Positions 34,208 to 43,365 of a stretch of 64,000 bases of DNA are shown here, in pieces (positions within the stretch are counted from its first letter, which is position 1; each line of letters starts with the position of its first letter). Origin of the DNA: Cohnella sp. SGD-V74 (GTDB lineage Bacteria; Bacillota; Bacilli; Paenibacillales; Paenibacillaceae); contig NZ_PVYW01000028.1 of the NCBI RefSeq assembly GCF_003001675.1, positions 1-64,000 on the forward strand. Reading direction: 5' to 3'. The position numbers and the translations under genes were made by a program. A model generated the notes under the pieces. The model was not told the origin of the DNA. It worked only from the letters and a program-made list of their open reading frames with translations, and did no database searches.

Positions 34208-35337
34208 TCCGCGGGCATTCGTGGGCGGGCAAGGCGGCGGTTCTCTTGTGCTGCTTGGCCGTCGCAGCCGGCTGCGCCAGGCAGAAAATCATCGACAATC
34301 TGGGCATCGTCATCGCGCTCGGATACGACGAGGTCAAGGAGGGCAACGATCGCATTCGCACGACGATTATCGCCTACCAGGAGACCGACGGCAGAGCGAA
34401 CCCCGTCCGTACGAGCGCGGCCAACAATACGAGCAAAGGCGTCCGCACGAAGCTGAACTTGAAGATGCCGTCGCAGGACGTGATCGGGCAGGTTCGGGTC
34501 GTTGTATACGGCGAGTCGCTGGCCAAAAAGGGGATCATCAACCTGACCGACACGCTGCAGCGGGATTCGGAGATCGGCACCAACGTCTACCTGGCCATCG
34601 CCAGCGGCTCCGCCAAAAGCATCATGTCGGCGAGCAACAAGCAGGATATGAGCATGGGGGAGTTCCTGTTCGAGCTGATTCGCAAAAACGAGAAGTACGG
34701 CGTCGTTCCGTCACCGAGCCTGCACTACTTTCTGAATTCCTACTATCGGGTCGGCAAGGACCCCGTCCTGCCTTTCCTGAAGCGCGGCAATCGCGAAGTG
34801 TCCATCTCGAGTCTCGCCCTGATGAAGGAAGACCGAATGGTCGGCAAGCTGAACGAGGACGAATGCTTCCTGCTCAAGTCGACGATGGGCAATTACCATT
34901 TCGATTCCCTGGAGCTCGCGCTGTCGCTGAAGCACGATAAGCCCGAATTGCCCGCGGTCTCGCCGCTGTTCATTACGCTGACGAATATTCGCACTTCCTC
35001 AAGAATCAGACTCGTCGGCCAGGACGATCCGGTCTTTGAGGTGCGTATTCGCGTGAACGGCCAGCTCAAGGAAATCAGCGAGCAGATCAATCTGGAGAAA
35101 GGAGCGGAGATTAACGCGCTGGAGCGGGAGGCAAGCGCCAAAATTACGGAGCTGTACGAGGAACTGTACGGGAGGCTGCAGAGGCTGGGAACGGACCCCG
35201 TCGGCTTCGGAAGCATCTACCGTTCCTCCGTCCGGATCAAAGGCTTGACCTCCAAGCAATGGGAGGAGATGTACAAGAGGGCGCGGTTTCGCACCGACAT
35301 CAAGGTCGAATTCACGAATGTGGGAATTACGAGTTGA
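34204..35337 (+). CDS. Spore germination lipoprotein, GerC-type subunit
   Basis: A 377-residue GerC-family lipoprotein: signal peptide with lipobox VAAGC (Cys24) and the conserved start of the mature part, KIIDNLGIVIALGYD. The C-terminal domain contains EISEQINLEKGAEINALE and ends in the FRTDIKVEFTN motif of Ger(x)C proteins. The frame is open upstream but ATG 34204 overlaps the B gene stop and gives the proper signal peptide. A terminator at 35336 overlaps the stop codon. Confidence 0.92.
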   Translation: MIRGHSWAGKAAVLLCCLAVAAGCARQKIIDNLGIVIALGYDEVKEGNDRIRTTIIAYQETDGRANPVRTSAANNTSKGVRTKLNLKMPSQDVIGQVRVVVYGESLAKKGIINLTDTLQRDSEIGTNVYLAIASGSAKSIMSASNKQDMSMGEFLFELIRKNEKYGVVPSPSLHYFLNSYYRVGKDPVLPFLKRGNREVSISSLALMKEDRMVGKLNEDECFLLKSTMGNYHFDSLELALSLKHDKPELPAVSPLFITLTNIRTSSRIRLVGQDDPVFEVRIRVNGQLKEISEQINLEKGAEINALEREASAKITELYEELYGRLQRLGTDPVGFGSIYRSSVRIKGLTSKQWEEMYKRARFRTDIKVEFTNVGITS

Positions 35338-35380
35338 GGGGCCGGACCTGCGGAAATAAAGCCGCTCGGGCCGGCCTCTT
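35336..35380 (+). terminator. Terminator-like hairpin after the gerC-type gene
   Basis: GAGGGGCCGG at the stop codon pairs with CCGGCCTC (35371-35378), with GCGG/CCGC inside; TT follows. It lies between the convergent germination and YdjM-like genes. Confidence 0.55.
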
Positions 35381-35383
35381 GGG

Positions 35384-36244
35384 CTACGCTTTCGGAATGT
35401 TGACGCTGAGCATCGAGACTCTGCCCGAGAAGCGAGGATCGAATACGCGGATCTCGTCTCCCAGATCCTGCGTGACCACGAAGGGAGCGAACAGAAGCAG
35501 GCTTCTGGCCGAAGGGTCCAGCATTAAAGCCTCGACGTCCACCGGATCGATCCGATGTTCCCGCACGACCCCGTTTGCGCCTCCGACCTCGTGTCGTCCT
35601 TCGACGACTTCGAGGTCTTTTTTCGCGTAATACGAAAGGCCTCCCGGATACCGGTCCGCGCGGATCGCTACCCGATCGAAGCCGTCGTTCTTCAGATCCG
35701 CGTAGACGTAAGCGGAATGGGCGATTTGAAATCCTGCATAGAGCGCCGCCAGACCCCAGAAGACGCGAAATAGCCGGGTTCGCTGCTTCTCGCCGCGAAA
35801 GAGCAGCAAGAAGGGGACGATTGCGGCCGCCATTGCCCAGAATACGTAGCCTTTGTTGGGAATGATGCCGATGGCGTACCTGCGCGAGGTGAACGGCTCA
35901 AGCAGTCCCGTCCCCCAGGCGTTCGTCCAGTCGCTGACGATATGCAGCAGCACTCCGGCGAAGGCGGTCCAGAACAGTCGCCGGTCCTTCACGCGGAAGA
36001 AGAGCCAGGCCAGCAAGGAGAACATGCCTGCCCAGACGGGGACCATCAAGAAAGAATGGGTGATCCCCCGGTGCGACATCAAGTAATCCGCTCCGGCCCG
36101 AGCCCATTGAATATCGATGTCCGGGATGACGCTCGAGCCGACGGAAGCCCCGAAGAACGCCCATTTCGTTTTGACGTCCATGTCTGTCTTTTTCAACGCT
36201 CCGTAGATGGCGACTCCGAACAAAGTATGGGTCATATAATCCAC
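35384..36244 (-). CDS. YdjM/DUF457-family membrane-bound metal-dependent hydrolase
   Basis: A 286-residue membrane protein of the LexA-regulated YdjM/YfhO-like hydrolase family. Conserved metal-binding His/Asp clusters are visible: THTLFG at the N-terminus, VIPDIDIQW, HRGITHSFLM and LHIVSDWTNAWGT. About four to five membrane helices and a soluble C-terminal part (about 185-286) follow. I set the start at the GTG at 36244-36242 because AAGGAGG lies 8 bases before it; the open frame begins further upstream at 36325. The physiological substrate is unknown. It is convergent with the gerC-type gene and divergent from the TerC-like gene. Confidence 0.87.
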   Translation of the reverse strand: MDYMTHTLFGVAIYGALKKTDMDVKTKWAFFGASVGSSVIPDIDIQWARAGADYLMSHRGITHSFLMVPVWAGMFSLLAWLFFRVKDRRLFWTAFAGVLLHIVSDWTNAWGTGLLEPFTSRRYAIGIIPNKGYVFWAMAAAIVPFLLLFRGEKQRTRLFRVFWGLAALYAGFQIAHSAYVYADLKNDGFDRVAIRADRYPGGLSYYAKKDLEVVEGRHEVGGANGVVREHRIDPVDVEALMLDPSARSLLLFAPFVVTQDLGDEIRVFDPRFSGRVSMLSVNIPKA

Positions 36245-36416
36245 TTTGCCGACCTCCTTTCCATTCTCCGTTTCTTCTACTATCATCGCGCATTCGCCGG
36301 GCTCATTCAATCCCCATACGATCATAGACTATGAATATGGCCGATTTGGGCAATAATGATTCCGTTGTACCCGGCAATCGTCGAACTTGCCGCAAATCGA
36401 AGACGAGGAGAACGAC

Positions 36417-37118
36417 ATGTGGGATAAGTTGTTGCTGTTGTTGGAAATTTTGCTGGTCAATATCGTGCTTAGCGGGGACAATGCGGTCGTGATCGCCATG
36501 GCCAGCCGGAGCTTGCCCGAGCGTCTGCGCAAGAGGGCGATCTGGGCGGGAGCGCTGGGTGCCGTGCTGCTGCGCATCGTCTTGTCGATCGCCGCGATCG
36601 CGCTGCTCGACATTCCGGCCGTGCGGTTGATAGGATCGCTTCTACTTCTATATATCGCGATTCACCTGCTGCTGGACGACGGGGAGGAGAAGCAGGTAGC
36701 CGGAAGCTCGTCTCTCGGCAAGGCGGTAGCCATCATCCTGCTGTCGGATCTGATCATGAGCCTCGACAACGTGCTGGCGATCGCCGCCATCGCGGACAAC
36801 GACCTGTGGCTGATGTCGGCGGGCATCGCGCTGAGCATTCCGCTCATTATATGGGGCAGCCAATTGATACTTAGGGCGCTGACCCGTTATCCGTTCATCG
36901 TCTGGGTCGGCTCGGCCATACTCGGCTTCACGGCCGGGCAGATGCTCGGGGACGTCGAGCTTATCCGCGAGCGTCTGCCTGCTCTGGGAGCCTTGGGCAG
37001 AGGTTGGTTCCCCGCGGCGTCGGCCCTGTTCGTCGTCGCGGTCGCTTTCCTGTGGCGCAGACGGGAAGCAACTCCGTCCGCAAGCAGGGAAGAGAGGGCG
37101 CGAACGGGGCACAAGTAG
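36417..37118 (+). CDS. TerC-family integral membrane protein (YjbE/YkoY-like)
   Basis: A 233-residue protein with seven membrane helices. The TerC signature is present twice, as in the family: VNIVLSGDNAVVIAMA near residue 15 and SDLIMSLDNVLAIAAIA near residue 118, each with the acidic metal-site Asp and Asn. Relatives in Bacillus export manganese, partly in support of secreted metalloenzymes. ATG 36417 follows GACGAGGAGAACG. I looked for a yybP-ykoY manganese riboswitch in the 91 bases upstream and do not see one. It is convergent with the phosphoesterase gene, 7 bases apart. Confidence 0.88.
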   Translation: MWDKLLLLLEILLVNIVLSGDNAVVIAMASRSLPERLRKRAIWAGALGAVLLRIVLSIAAIALLDIPAVRLIGSLLLLYIAIHLLLDDGEEKQVAGSSSLGKAVAIILLSDLIMSLDNVLAIAAIADNDLWLMSAGIALSIPLIIWGSQLILRALTRYPFIVWVGSAILGFTAGQMLGDVELIRERLPALGALGRGWFPAASALFVVAVAFLWRRREATPSASREERARTGHK

Positions 37119-37125
37119 ATCGTCT

Positions 37126-37983
37126 TCAATCGTCCGCCCGGAGCAAAGTAAACACGGTCAGCTCCGGGACGCAGCGGAATCGGACCGGAATGCGCGTCGT
37201 TCCGATTCCGCGGTTGACGTACAGCAGGTAAGGCCGCTTGTCGCGGAATCGGCCGCCGATCCGGTACAGCCCGCCGACGTACTTGCTGCCGAGCTGCGTA
37301 CGCACGATCGGGCCGAGAAGCGGCAGCGCCACTTGTCCGCCGTGGCTATGTCCGGACAGCTGCAGGTCGATCGGGTAACGGATCAGCCGATCCGCCACGT
37401 CCGGCTCGTGGACGAGCAGCAGGTTAAAGCGCTCGTTGTCCAGCCGGGACACGGCCTTGGTCGCGTTCGGCTTGCCCAGCACGTAATCGTCCAATCCCGA
37501 GACCGTGATGAACTCCCCTCCTGGAAGCGTTATGCGCCGCGTCGCGTTGATCAGAACGGAGAAGCCGCCGCGGCTCAAGAAGGCGCCCGACGAGCGAAGG
37601 TTCCGCTCGTAACCGAAGTCGTGGTTGCCGTATACGGCAAACTTGCCGAGTCGCGCCTCGATCCGTGCTAGCTGAGGCGACGGGTCGTATTTGGCGATGT
37701 TGTCTCTTCGGCGCGCGTCGTGCAAATCCCCGGTGAATACGACAAGATCGGGGCGAAGCGAGTTGACGGCGTCCGCGAGCTTGCCCAGCCGTTCGACAGA
37801 ATAACCCGGACCGAGGTGCGTGTCGCTGAATTGAACGATCGTTACCCCGTCGAAGCCCGGCGGAATGCGGGAGGAACGAATCGTCTGATGAACGATGCGC
37901 AGTCGGCCGCGCTCGCCTGCGACGCCATATATGCCTAACGCCGTAACAATCAACAGCAGAGCCGCGATGGTTGCTAGGATCAT
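37126..37983 (-). CDS. Metallophosphoesterase, YkuE/YaeI type
   Basis: A 285-residue calcineurin-like phosphoesterase with an N-terminal membrane segment (about 2-20). The full metal-site set is present: FSDTHLG, FTGDLHD, YGNHDFG, LLVHEPD and LSGHSHGGQ. YkuE of B. subtilis is a Tat-exported, wall-associated enzyme and YaeI of E. coli acts on UDP-diacylglucosamine; the specific substrate here is not evident. The start ATG at 37983 follows AAGGAGGAAGGCGGC. Confidence 0.9.
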   Translation of the reverse strand: MILATIAALLLIVTALGIYGVAGERGRLRIVHQTIRSSRIPPGFDGVTIVQFSDTHLGPGYSVERLGKLADAVNSLRPDLVVFTGDLHDARRRDNIAKYDPSPQLARIEARLGKFAVYGNHDFGYERNLRSSGAFLSRGGFSVLINATRRITLPGGEFITVSGLDDYVLGKPNATKAVSRLDNERFNLLLVHEPDVADRLIRYPIDLQLSGHSHGGQVALPLLGPIVRTQLGSKYVGGLYRIGGRFRDKRPYLLYVNRGIGTTRIPVRFRCVPELTVFTLLRADD

Positions 37984-38078
37984 GCCGCCTTCCTCCTTAA
38001 AATGTGAAGTATATCACAGTATCCTTGTCGAATGCATGCTTCAATGGAAGAATATTCAGGCAACGAGGGGGAAGCTTC

Positions 38079-39353
38079 ATGAAAACGAAATTCGGAATCG
38101 TCAAGAAGATGGTTATCGGAATTACGGCGGCATCGGCCGTTACTTACGCGACCAGCGCCTTCTTTCTCTTAGTACTTAAAGATATGTTCGATTTCATGTC
38201 CGGATGGCTGTTTGTTCTGCTGACGCTGCTGTTCGGCATTTTCTGGACCGGCCTGTTCGGTTTTTTCGCGGCGAAGTGGCTGCTTCGGCCGCTTCTGTCG
38301 CTCACTACGGCGGCAAGAGAGGCGGCCAAAGGGAATTTGCGGGCCAACGTGGCTCCCCCGTCCTCCGGCGACGAGATGCAGGAGCTTGGCGAAGCTTTCG
38401 AAACGATGCTGAAGCAGCTCAGGACGATGATCGACGGCATCAAGGAAAATACGAGGCTTACCGATTCGCACGTCAAGGAGCTGCAGGAAGCGATCGGACA
38501 AGCGGCCGGGCAGATCGAGCAGATGACAAGCGAGTCGGAAGCGATTACTTCCGGCACGCAGACGCAGGCCGAATCGGCGGATCGGCTGCACCTGGACGCG
38601 GAGACGCTGGCTGCGGCCGCGGGCCGGATGAGCGAAGAAGCGGCCGTCGCCCGCGAGCGGGTCGGCCAGATGAATCACGCCGCCGCGCAGAGCGAGGAAG
38701 TGTTCCGGTCGCTGATCGGCGGCATGCGGCAGTTGTCCGAGCTGAACAAGGAAGCGATGGACGTCGTCGAGAAGCTGAGCGATTACGCTCAGCAGATTGG
38801 CACAATCTCCAACGTCGTCGGAGAGATCGCGGACCAGACGCATCTGCTGGCGCTGAACGCCTCGATCGAAGCGGCGAGGGCGGGGGAAGAGGGCCGAGGC
38901 TTCGAAGTCGTCGCCCATGCGGTGAAGTCGCTCGCCGACGAGAGCGCCGGTTCGGTTAAAAATATCCGCACGCTCATTCGTCATATTCAGGAAGAGGTAG
39001 GCAGGGCGGTCGGCCACATTCGTTCCCAGTACGAGCTGTCCGAGCGCGAAGCGGAGAACGGCCAGCAGTTCGCCGCCGCTTTCCGCGAAGTGAACGAGGA
39101 AGCCCAGCGCGTCGTCGACCTCGTCGAATCGATGGCCGCGGACATCTCCCGCCAAGCCGAGCAGGCGACCGTGCAGTTGAACGAGGCGCGCCGCGTGGCG
39201 CAAGTGGCCGATCGGATACGGCTCGGGGCGCAGCAAGTATTCTCCGCCTCCCAGGAGCAGACGGCCGTCATGGAAGAGATCGCCGCTTCTACGGACTCTC
39301 TGCGGGCCAAATCCGCCGAGCTGAGAACGAAGACGGAGTTTTTCCGCTCCTGA
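38079..39353 (+). CDS. Methyl-accepting chemotaxis protein without extracellular sensor domain
   Basis: A 424-residue receptor. Two closely spaced membrane helices (about residues 13-32 and 38-62) leave only a few residues outside, so there is no extracytoplasmic ligand domain. A HAMP domain (about 63-115) and a long cytoplasmic coiled coil follow, with the conserved hairpin tip EIADQTHLLALNASIEAARAGEEG (written in part) near residue 255. I chose ATG 38079, after GAGGGGGAAGC; the frame is open from 38004 without a site. It may sense membrane or cytoplasmic conditions. Confidence 0.9.
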   Translation: MKTKFGIVKKMVIGITAASAVTYATSAFFLLVLKDMFDFMSGWLFVLLTLLFGIFWTGLFGFFAAKWLLRPLLSLTTAAREAAKGNLRANVAPPSSGDEMQELGEAFETMLKQLRTMIDGIKENTRLTDSHVKELQEAIGQAAGQIEQMTSESEAITSGTQTQAESADRLHLDAETLAAAAGRMSEEAAVARERVGQMNHAAAQSEEVFRSLIGGMRQLSELNKEAMDVVEKLSDYAQQIGTISNVVGEIADQTHLLALNASIEAARAGEEGRGFEVVAHAVKSLADESAGSVKNIRTLIRHIQEEVGRAVGHIRSQYELSEREAENGQQFAAAFREVNEEAQRVVDLVESMAADISRQAEQATVQLNEARRVAQVADRIRLGAQQVFSASQEQTAVMEEIAASTDSLRAKSAELRTKTEFFRS

Positions 39354-39381
39354 GTCGTCATTGTAACGAAATAGTGAGGGC

Positions 39382-39667
39382 AGGAGCCGTCCTATAAGTA
39401 AGTCGTACAAGATTATCGATGAAAAAAGAAGGGCATCTATCTCCTGGAGACTGCCTCATACGGTCCTGAAATGACCCTGTAACGGGTCTACCTATTCAAA
39501 ATTTCAGGATCACGCTCTTGGGGCCCCCGCAAAGTAATCGGAGTAAGCTTCGAAGCTTAACGTCACTTTGTGGGGTATCTCGCATCGGAAGGAGATAGAT
39601 GCCCATTACCCTGCATCCATCGATAATCGTCCAGTACGCCTTATTTTACTTATAGGACGGCTCCTTC
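39382..39667. repeat. Fold-back repeat element, copy 2, with nested insert
   Basis: The same element as at 15374-15600, in opposite orientation. The ends are perfect 20-base inverted repeats (AGGAGCCGTCCTATAAGTAA and its complement at 39647-39666). Shared internal blocks include ATTATCGAT, GGGCATCTATCTCC, GGAGACTGCCTCATACGGTC and TTTCAGGATC. Relative to copy 1 about 65-70 bases are inserted after TTTCAGGATC (about 39512-39580). The insert is itself a hairpin: CCCCGCAAAGT (39525-39535) pairs with ACTTTGTGGGG (39565-39575) around the palindrome TAAGCTTCGAAGCTTA (39544-39559). No gene is present in 39354-39840; the rest is the promoter of the next operon. Confidence 0.78.
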
Positions 39668-39740
39668 GCATGCTCGAAAAGACCGATTCGCCCCCCGGTT
39701 CCCCCCTGCCAAAAGTTCGACCTCCGACTAAGCTGCTCGG

Positions 39741-39770
39741 TTGCAAAAGCCGAGTCCGTATCGGTATGAT
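39741..39770 (+). promoter_or_regulatory. Probable promoter of the second YesM/YesN operon
   Basis: TTGCAA (39741-39746), 18 bases, TATGAT (39765-39770), 70 bases before the kinase start codon. Confidence 0.5.
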
Positions 39771-39840
39771 TATTCGATAGCAGGAGCAAAGCCCGGACAA
39801 GCAGCGAGTTTCGTTGCCAGGAAGGGGGAGGAGAGTTCGG

Positions 39841-41652
39841 ATGAACGAACAACGCACGCGTACGATCGGCGGATGGTTCAGGGATCGCAGAATCCGCACG
39901 AAAATTTGGCTCGTCTACATGCCGCTGCTGCTGATTCCGTTCCTGATTCTCGGGTATGCGGGCAACGCGGTCTACTCCAACGCGATCGTCGACAAGACGG
40001 CCAAGAGCTTCGCCGACAATTCCGGACTGATCATCAGCCGTCTGAACGGCATGCTCGGCAACGTGGAGAGCAGCGCGAACATGCTCAGCTTAAACCTGAA
40101 CCGCGCGATCTCCGCCCATCCCGATTCTTCCGCGGATTTCAACCTGGCCCGCTATACCGCGATCACCACCCAGATCAGCCTCGCGCTGCTCGTCTTCCCC
40201 GACGTCGATTCCGCGGTTTTTATCGATACGTCCGGCAGAGTGTACGCCTCCCATCCGAAGCTGGAGGAGAAGCGGCCCCCCGATTCCGACGCCATTTATG
40301 CCGAGCTCGACGCGACGAACGGGATCAATCTGTGGCTGCCGATGCAGCGCAGGGATTATTGGGTGACGGACGAACAGACGCCCGTGCTTACCGCGGGCAA
40401 GAAGATCATCGACATCCAGACGGGGCGCACGCTCGGCGTGCTGCTGCTGAACTTGAAGGAAAGCCGGCTGTCCGCCGTGCTGCGGACGATGAACGCGGAG
40501 CCTTCCGCCCGGTATTTGATCGTGGACGAAGGCGGCAGCGTCGTATCCGCGAGCAGGGACGACGCGCTGCTCCGGTCCGTCGAAGACGCCGAGCTGGCGT
40601 CCTGGATCAAGGAGCACGATGACGCGACGTCGATCCGTTCCATTCAGCGCGAGCAGATGCTGCTCACGATCCGAAGCTTCCCGATGCTCGGCTGGAAGCT
40701 GGCGAGCGTTACGCCGCTCAGCGCCTTGACGACCGACCTGACCCAGATCAAGCTTACGCTGGCGATCGTGGCCGGCTTGTGCCTGCTGCTGGCGACGATC
40801 GGCGTCACGTATTTGTCCCAGTGGATCGCCCGGCCGATCATCCGTCTGGCCAAGAGCATGAAAGGCTTCCAGGAAGGCGATCTGGACGAACGGCTCGTCA
40901 TCGACTCCAAGGACGAATTGGGCTTGTTTGCGGCGGGCTTTAACGAGATGATCCGGAGAATGAAGGGGCTGCTCGCCAACATCAAGGTCGAGCAGAAGCA
41001 GAAGCGGGAGTATGAGCTCGCGTTGATTCAATCGCAGATCAAGCCTCATTTTTTGTACAACACGCTGGACGTCATCTACGCACTGTCCGAAATGGGAAGA
41101 ATCAAGGATGTCCAGCGCACGACGAAAGCGTTGGCCGACTTCTACAGGCTGACCCTGAATCAGGGAAGAGAGATGATCACGATCGAGCAAGAAGTGCGGC
41201 TTGTCCAGGATTACTTGGCGATCCAGCACATTCGCTATTCGGACGTGTTCACTTATTCGATCGACGTCGATCCGGGCATCATGCCTCATCCTATTCTGAA
41301 GCTGACACTGCAGCCTCTGATTGAGAACGCGATCTATCACGGCTTGAAGCTGAAGCGCGAGCCGGGACGCCTGCTGATTCGCGGTTATCGAAGCAGGGGG
41401 TTGATTGTCCTCGAAGTGACGGACGACGGGGTCGGCATACCGGGAGAGAAGCTTCCTGCGCTGCTGCGGCCGCCGGCGGACCCCTCCGAGGAGAAGGAGG
41501 GATCGTTCGGTCTGCGCAACGTGAACGAGCGCATTCGGCTATCCTTCGGCGAGCAGTACGGATTGGCGATTGCCAGCGAACCCGGACGGGGAACGACGGT
41601 AACGGTGACGCTGCCGTCCGTCGAGAAGAACGGAGTGACGACAGATGATTAA
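39841..41652 (+). CDS. Sensor histidine kinase (YesM-like)
   Basis: A 603-residue membrane kinase: transmembrane helix about 22-44, extracellular Cache-like domain to about 300, second helix about 302-324, HAMP about 325-377, and the His_kinase motif SQIKPHFLYNTLD with His403. N box PLIENAIYHG and DDGVGIP mark the ATPase domain; a short acidic insert follows. I chose ATG 39841, directly after GGGGGAGGAGAG; the frame opens at 39814. It overlaps the regulator gene by 8 bases and probably signals to it. Confidence 0.93.
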   Translation: MNEQRTRTIGGWFRDRRIRTKIWLVYMPLLLIPFLILGYAGNAVYSNAIVDKTAKSFADNSGLIISRLNGMLGNVESSANMLSLNLNRAISAHPDSSADFNLARYTAITTQISLALLVFPDVDSAVFIDTSGRVYASHPKLEEKRPPDSDAIYAELDATNGINLWLPMQRRDYWVTDEQTPVLTAGKKIIDIQTGRTLGVLLLNLKESRLSAVLRTMNAEPSARYLIVDEGGSVVSASRDDALLRSVEDAELASWIKEHDDATSIRSIQREQMLLTIRSFPMLGWKLASVTPLSALTTDLTQIKLTLAIVAGLCLLLATIGVTYLSQWIARPIIRLAKSMKGFQEGDLDERLVIDSKDELGLFAAGFNEMIRRMKGLLANIKVEQKQKREYELALIQSQIKPHFLYNTLDVIYALSEMGRIKDVQRTTKALADFYRLTLNQGREMITIEQEVRLVQDYLAIQHIRYSDVFTYSIDVDPGIMPHPILKLTLQPLIENAIYHGLKLKREPGRLLIRGYRSRGLIVLEVTDDGVGIPGEKLPALLRPPADPSEEKEGSFGLRNVNERIRLSFGEQYGLAIASEPGRGTTVTVTLPSVEKNGVTTDD

Positions 41653-43240
41653 AGTGCTTATAGCGGACGATGAATCGATTTTTCGGGATTTTTTAAAAAT
41701 AGTACTGCCTTGGGAGAAGTACGGGTTCCAAATTTGCGGAGAAGCCCGCAATGGAGTCGAGGCGCTGGAGCTCGCTGACGGTCAACGTCCGGACATCGCG
41801 CTGGTCGATATCAATATGCCGTTCATGGACGGACTGGAGCTCTCGCAAGAGCTGAAGCGGCGTTATCCGGCGATCGGCGTCGTCATCATTACCGGGCATA
41901 ACGAATTCGAATACGCGAGGAAGGCGATTCGAATCGGCGTCGAGGACTATTTGCTGAAGCCGTTCACCAAGGAGGAACTGCTGCTCACGCTCTCCAAGCT
42001 CCAGACCGAAATTCGGGAAACGAAGGATCGCGAGCTGACGCTCAAGGCGAACGAAGCGATGTGGAAGGAAGGCTTTCTCAATCGTCTGCTCGAGAGCGAG
42101 GAACAGAAGCCGGAAGAAATCCGCGCCCGTCTGGCCGAGCTCGGCTATCCGGAGGCTTCGAACCTTTTTCAGGCAGCCTGCATCGAGATCGACCCCAAGG
42201 ACGCGAAATGGAGCAACGTCGGAGATCGGGAGCTATGGAAATTCGCGGTGGCGAACATTATGGCGGAGGCGCTCGAAGGCGAAGGGAACCGGCTTATTTT
42301 CAATGGACCGGAAGGCCGGACGATCTGCGTCTACGAACCGGCAAGCGGCGACGGGAGCGACCCGGATGCGGTCAGGGCAAGCTACGAAAGGCTGTGCGCC
42401 TCCATCCGGAAATATTTGAAGCTGTCGATCGCGATCGGCCTGGGCACGTTCCAACCGGACATCGCGGGCATCCGGCAATCTTACAAGGAAGCGCTTCGGG
42501 CATTGCAATACAAATTCGTCGTCGGCAACGGACGAGTGATCGAATACGACTCGCGCAGCCAAGGCGTCAAAGGGTTTGCCAGCGGGTTTATTCCGTCCCA
42601 GACGAACGAAGATTTGCTGATCGCGCTTCGGATGGGGGACGGGCCTGGCGCGGAGCGGACGCTTCGGGCGGTTTTCAAGGGCATTCGCGAGGATCGGCTC
42701 TCTCTCGACTACGTCTACACGATCTGCATGGGTCTCGTCTCGGTCTGCTTGTCGTGCGTGTCAGAGAAAGGCCATCCGATCGAAGATTGCTTCGGGGAAG
42801 ACTTCTTCCCGTACAGCGACGTTATGACGCTGCATTCCTTCGAAGCGGCGGAAAGCTGGATTGTCGACCTTTATTTGAAGGCGATCGAATACATGGCGCT
42901 GCACAGGCAGACCAAATCGGGCAAAATCGCGCAGACTGCCAAGGAACTGATCGACGAGCAGTACCGCGATCCGGAGCTGAAGGTCGAGACGCTGGCGCAG
43001 CAGGTGTACATTAATCCGAGTTACCTTAGAGGCGTATTCAAAAAAACGCACGGCATTACCGTGACCGATTACATTACGCAGAAGCGGATGGAAGAGGCGA
43101 AAGCGCTGCTGCTCGAAGGCCGGATCAAGCTCGCGGATATTGCCGAACAGGTCGGATACAACGATCCGGCCTATTTCAGCCGGGCGTTCAAGAAGTATTA
43201 CGGAGCCTCTCCGAGAGATTTCGAAAAGATGCGCGGATAG
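41645..43240 (+). CDS. Two-component response regulator, AraC family (YesN-like)
   Basis: A 531-residue regulator. Receiver domain about 1-120 with phosphoacceptor Asp55 (IALVDINMP) and the conserved Lys in LLKPFT; linker about 125-425; AraC-type DNA-binding domain about 430-530 (LKVETLAQQVYINPSYLRGV and DIAEQVGYNDPAYFSRAFKK). Partner of the kinase encoded just upstream. The importer operon at 43366 follows after 125 bases, and a direct repeat that starts in the stop codon of this gene is a candidate binding site. Confidence 0.93.
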   Translation: MIKVLIADDESIFRDFLKIVLPWEKYGFQICGEARNGVEALELADGQRPDIALVDINMPFMDGLELSQELKRRYPAIGVVIITGHNEFEYARKAIRIGVEDYLLKPFTKEELLLTLSKLQTEIRETKDRELTLKANEAMWKEGFLNRLLESEEQKPEEIRARLAELGYPEASNLFQAACIEIDPKDAKWSNVGDRELWKFAVANIMAEALEGEGNRLIFNGPEGRTICVYEPASGDGSDPDAVRASYERLCASIRKYLKLSIAIGLGTFQPDIAGIRQSYKEALRALQYKFVVGNGRVIEYDSRSQGVKGFASGFIPSQTNEDLLIALRMGDGPGAERTLRAVFKGIREDRLSLDYVYTICMGLVSVCLSCVSEKGHPIEDCFGEDFFPYSDVMTLHSFEAAESWIVDLYLKAIEYMALHRQTKSGKIAQTAKELIDEQYRDPELKVETLAQQVYINPSYLRGVFKKTHGITVTDYITQKRMEEAKALLLEGRIKLADIAEQVGYNDPAYFSRAFKKYYGASPRDFEKMRG

Positions 43241-43293
43241 TCCAATTCAGCCGCACATAGTCCATTCTGGTGAAAGTTCTCCCCCGGTATACT
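43237..43293 (+). promoter_or_regulatory. Direct-repeat activator site and -10 box before the fourth importer
   Basis: ATAGTCCA occurs at 43237-43244 and again at 43257-43264, exactly 20 bases apart (two helical turns, same DNA face). TATACT (43288-43293) is a likely -10 box without a good -35. AraC-type activators bind such direct repeats upstream of weak -35 regions, so this is a candidate site for the regulator at 41645. Confidence 0.5.
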
Positions 43294-43365
43294 TGAGTTG
43301 TTCCCACACTGAATCGATTATTTCTTTCCATGAAGTACGACCAATTAAGCGGGGGGTTCAACGAA

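Noticed and set aside
36326-36416. Manganese (yybP-ykoY) riboswitch before the TerC-like gene
   Set aside because: The leader is only 91 bases and lacks the conserved riboswitch boxes.
39568-39780. 70-residue plus-strand reading frame
   Set aside because: Lies within the fold-back element and has no ribosome binding site.
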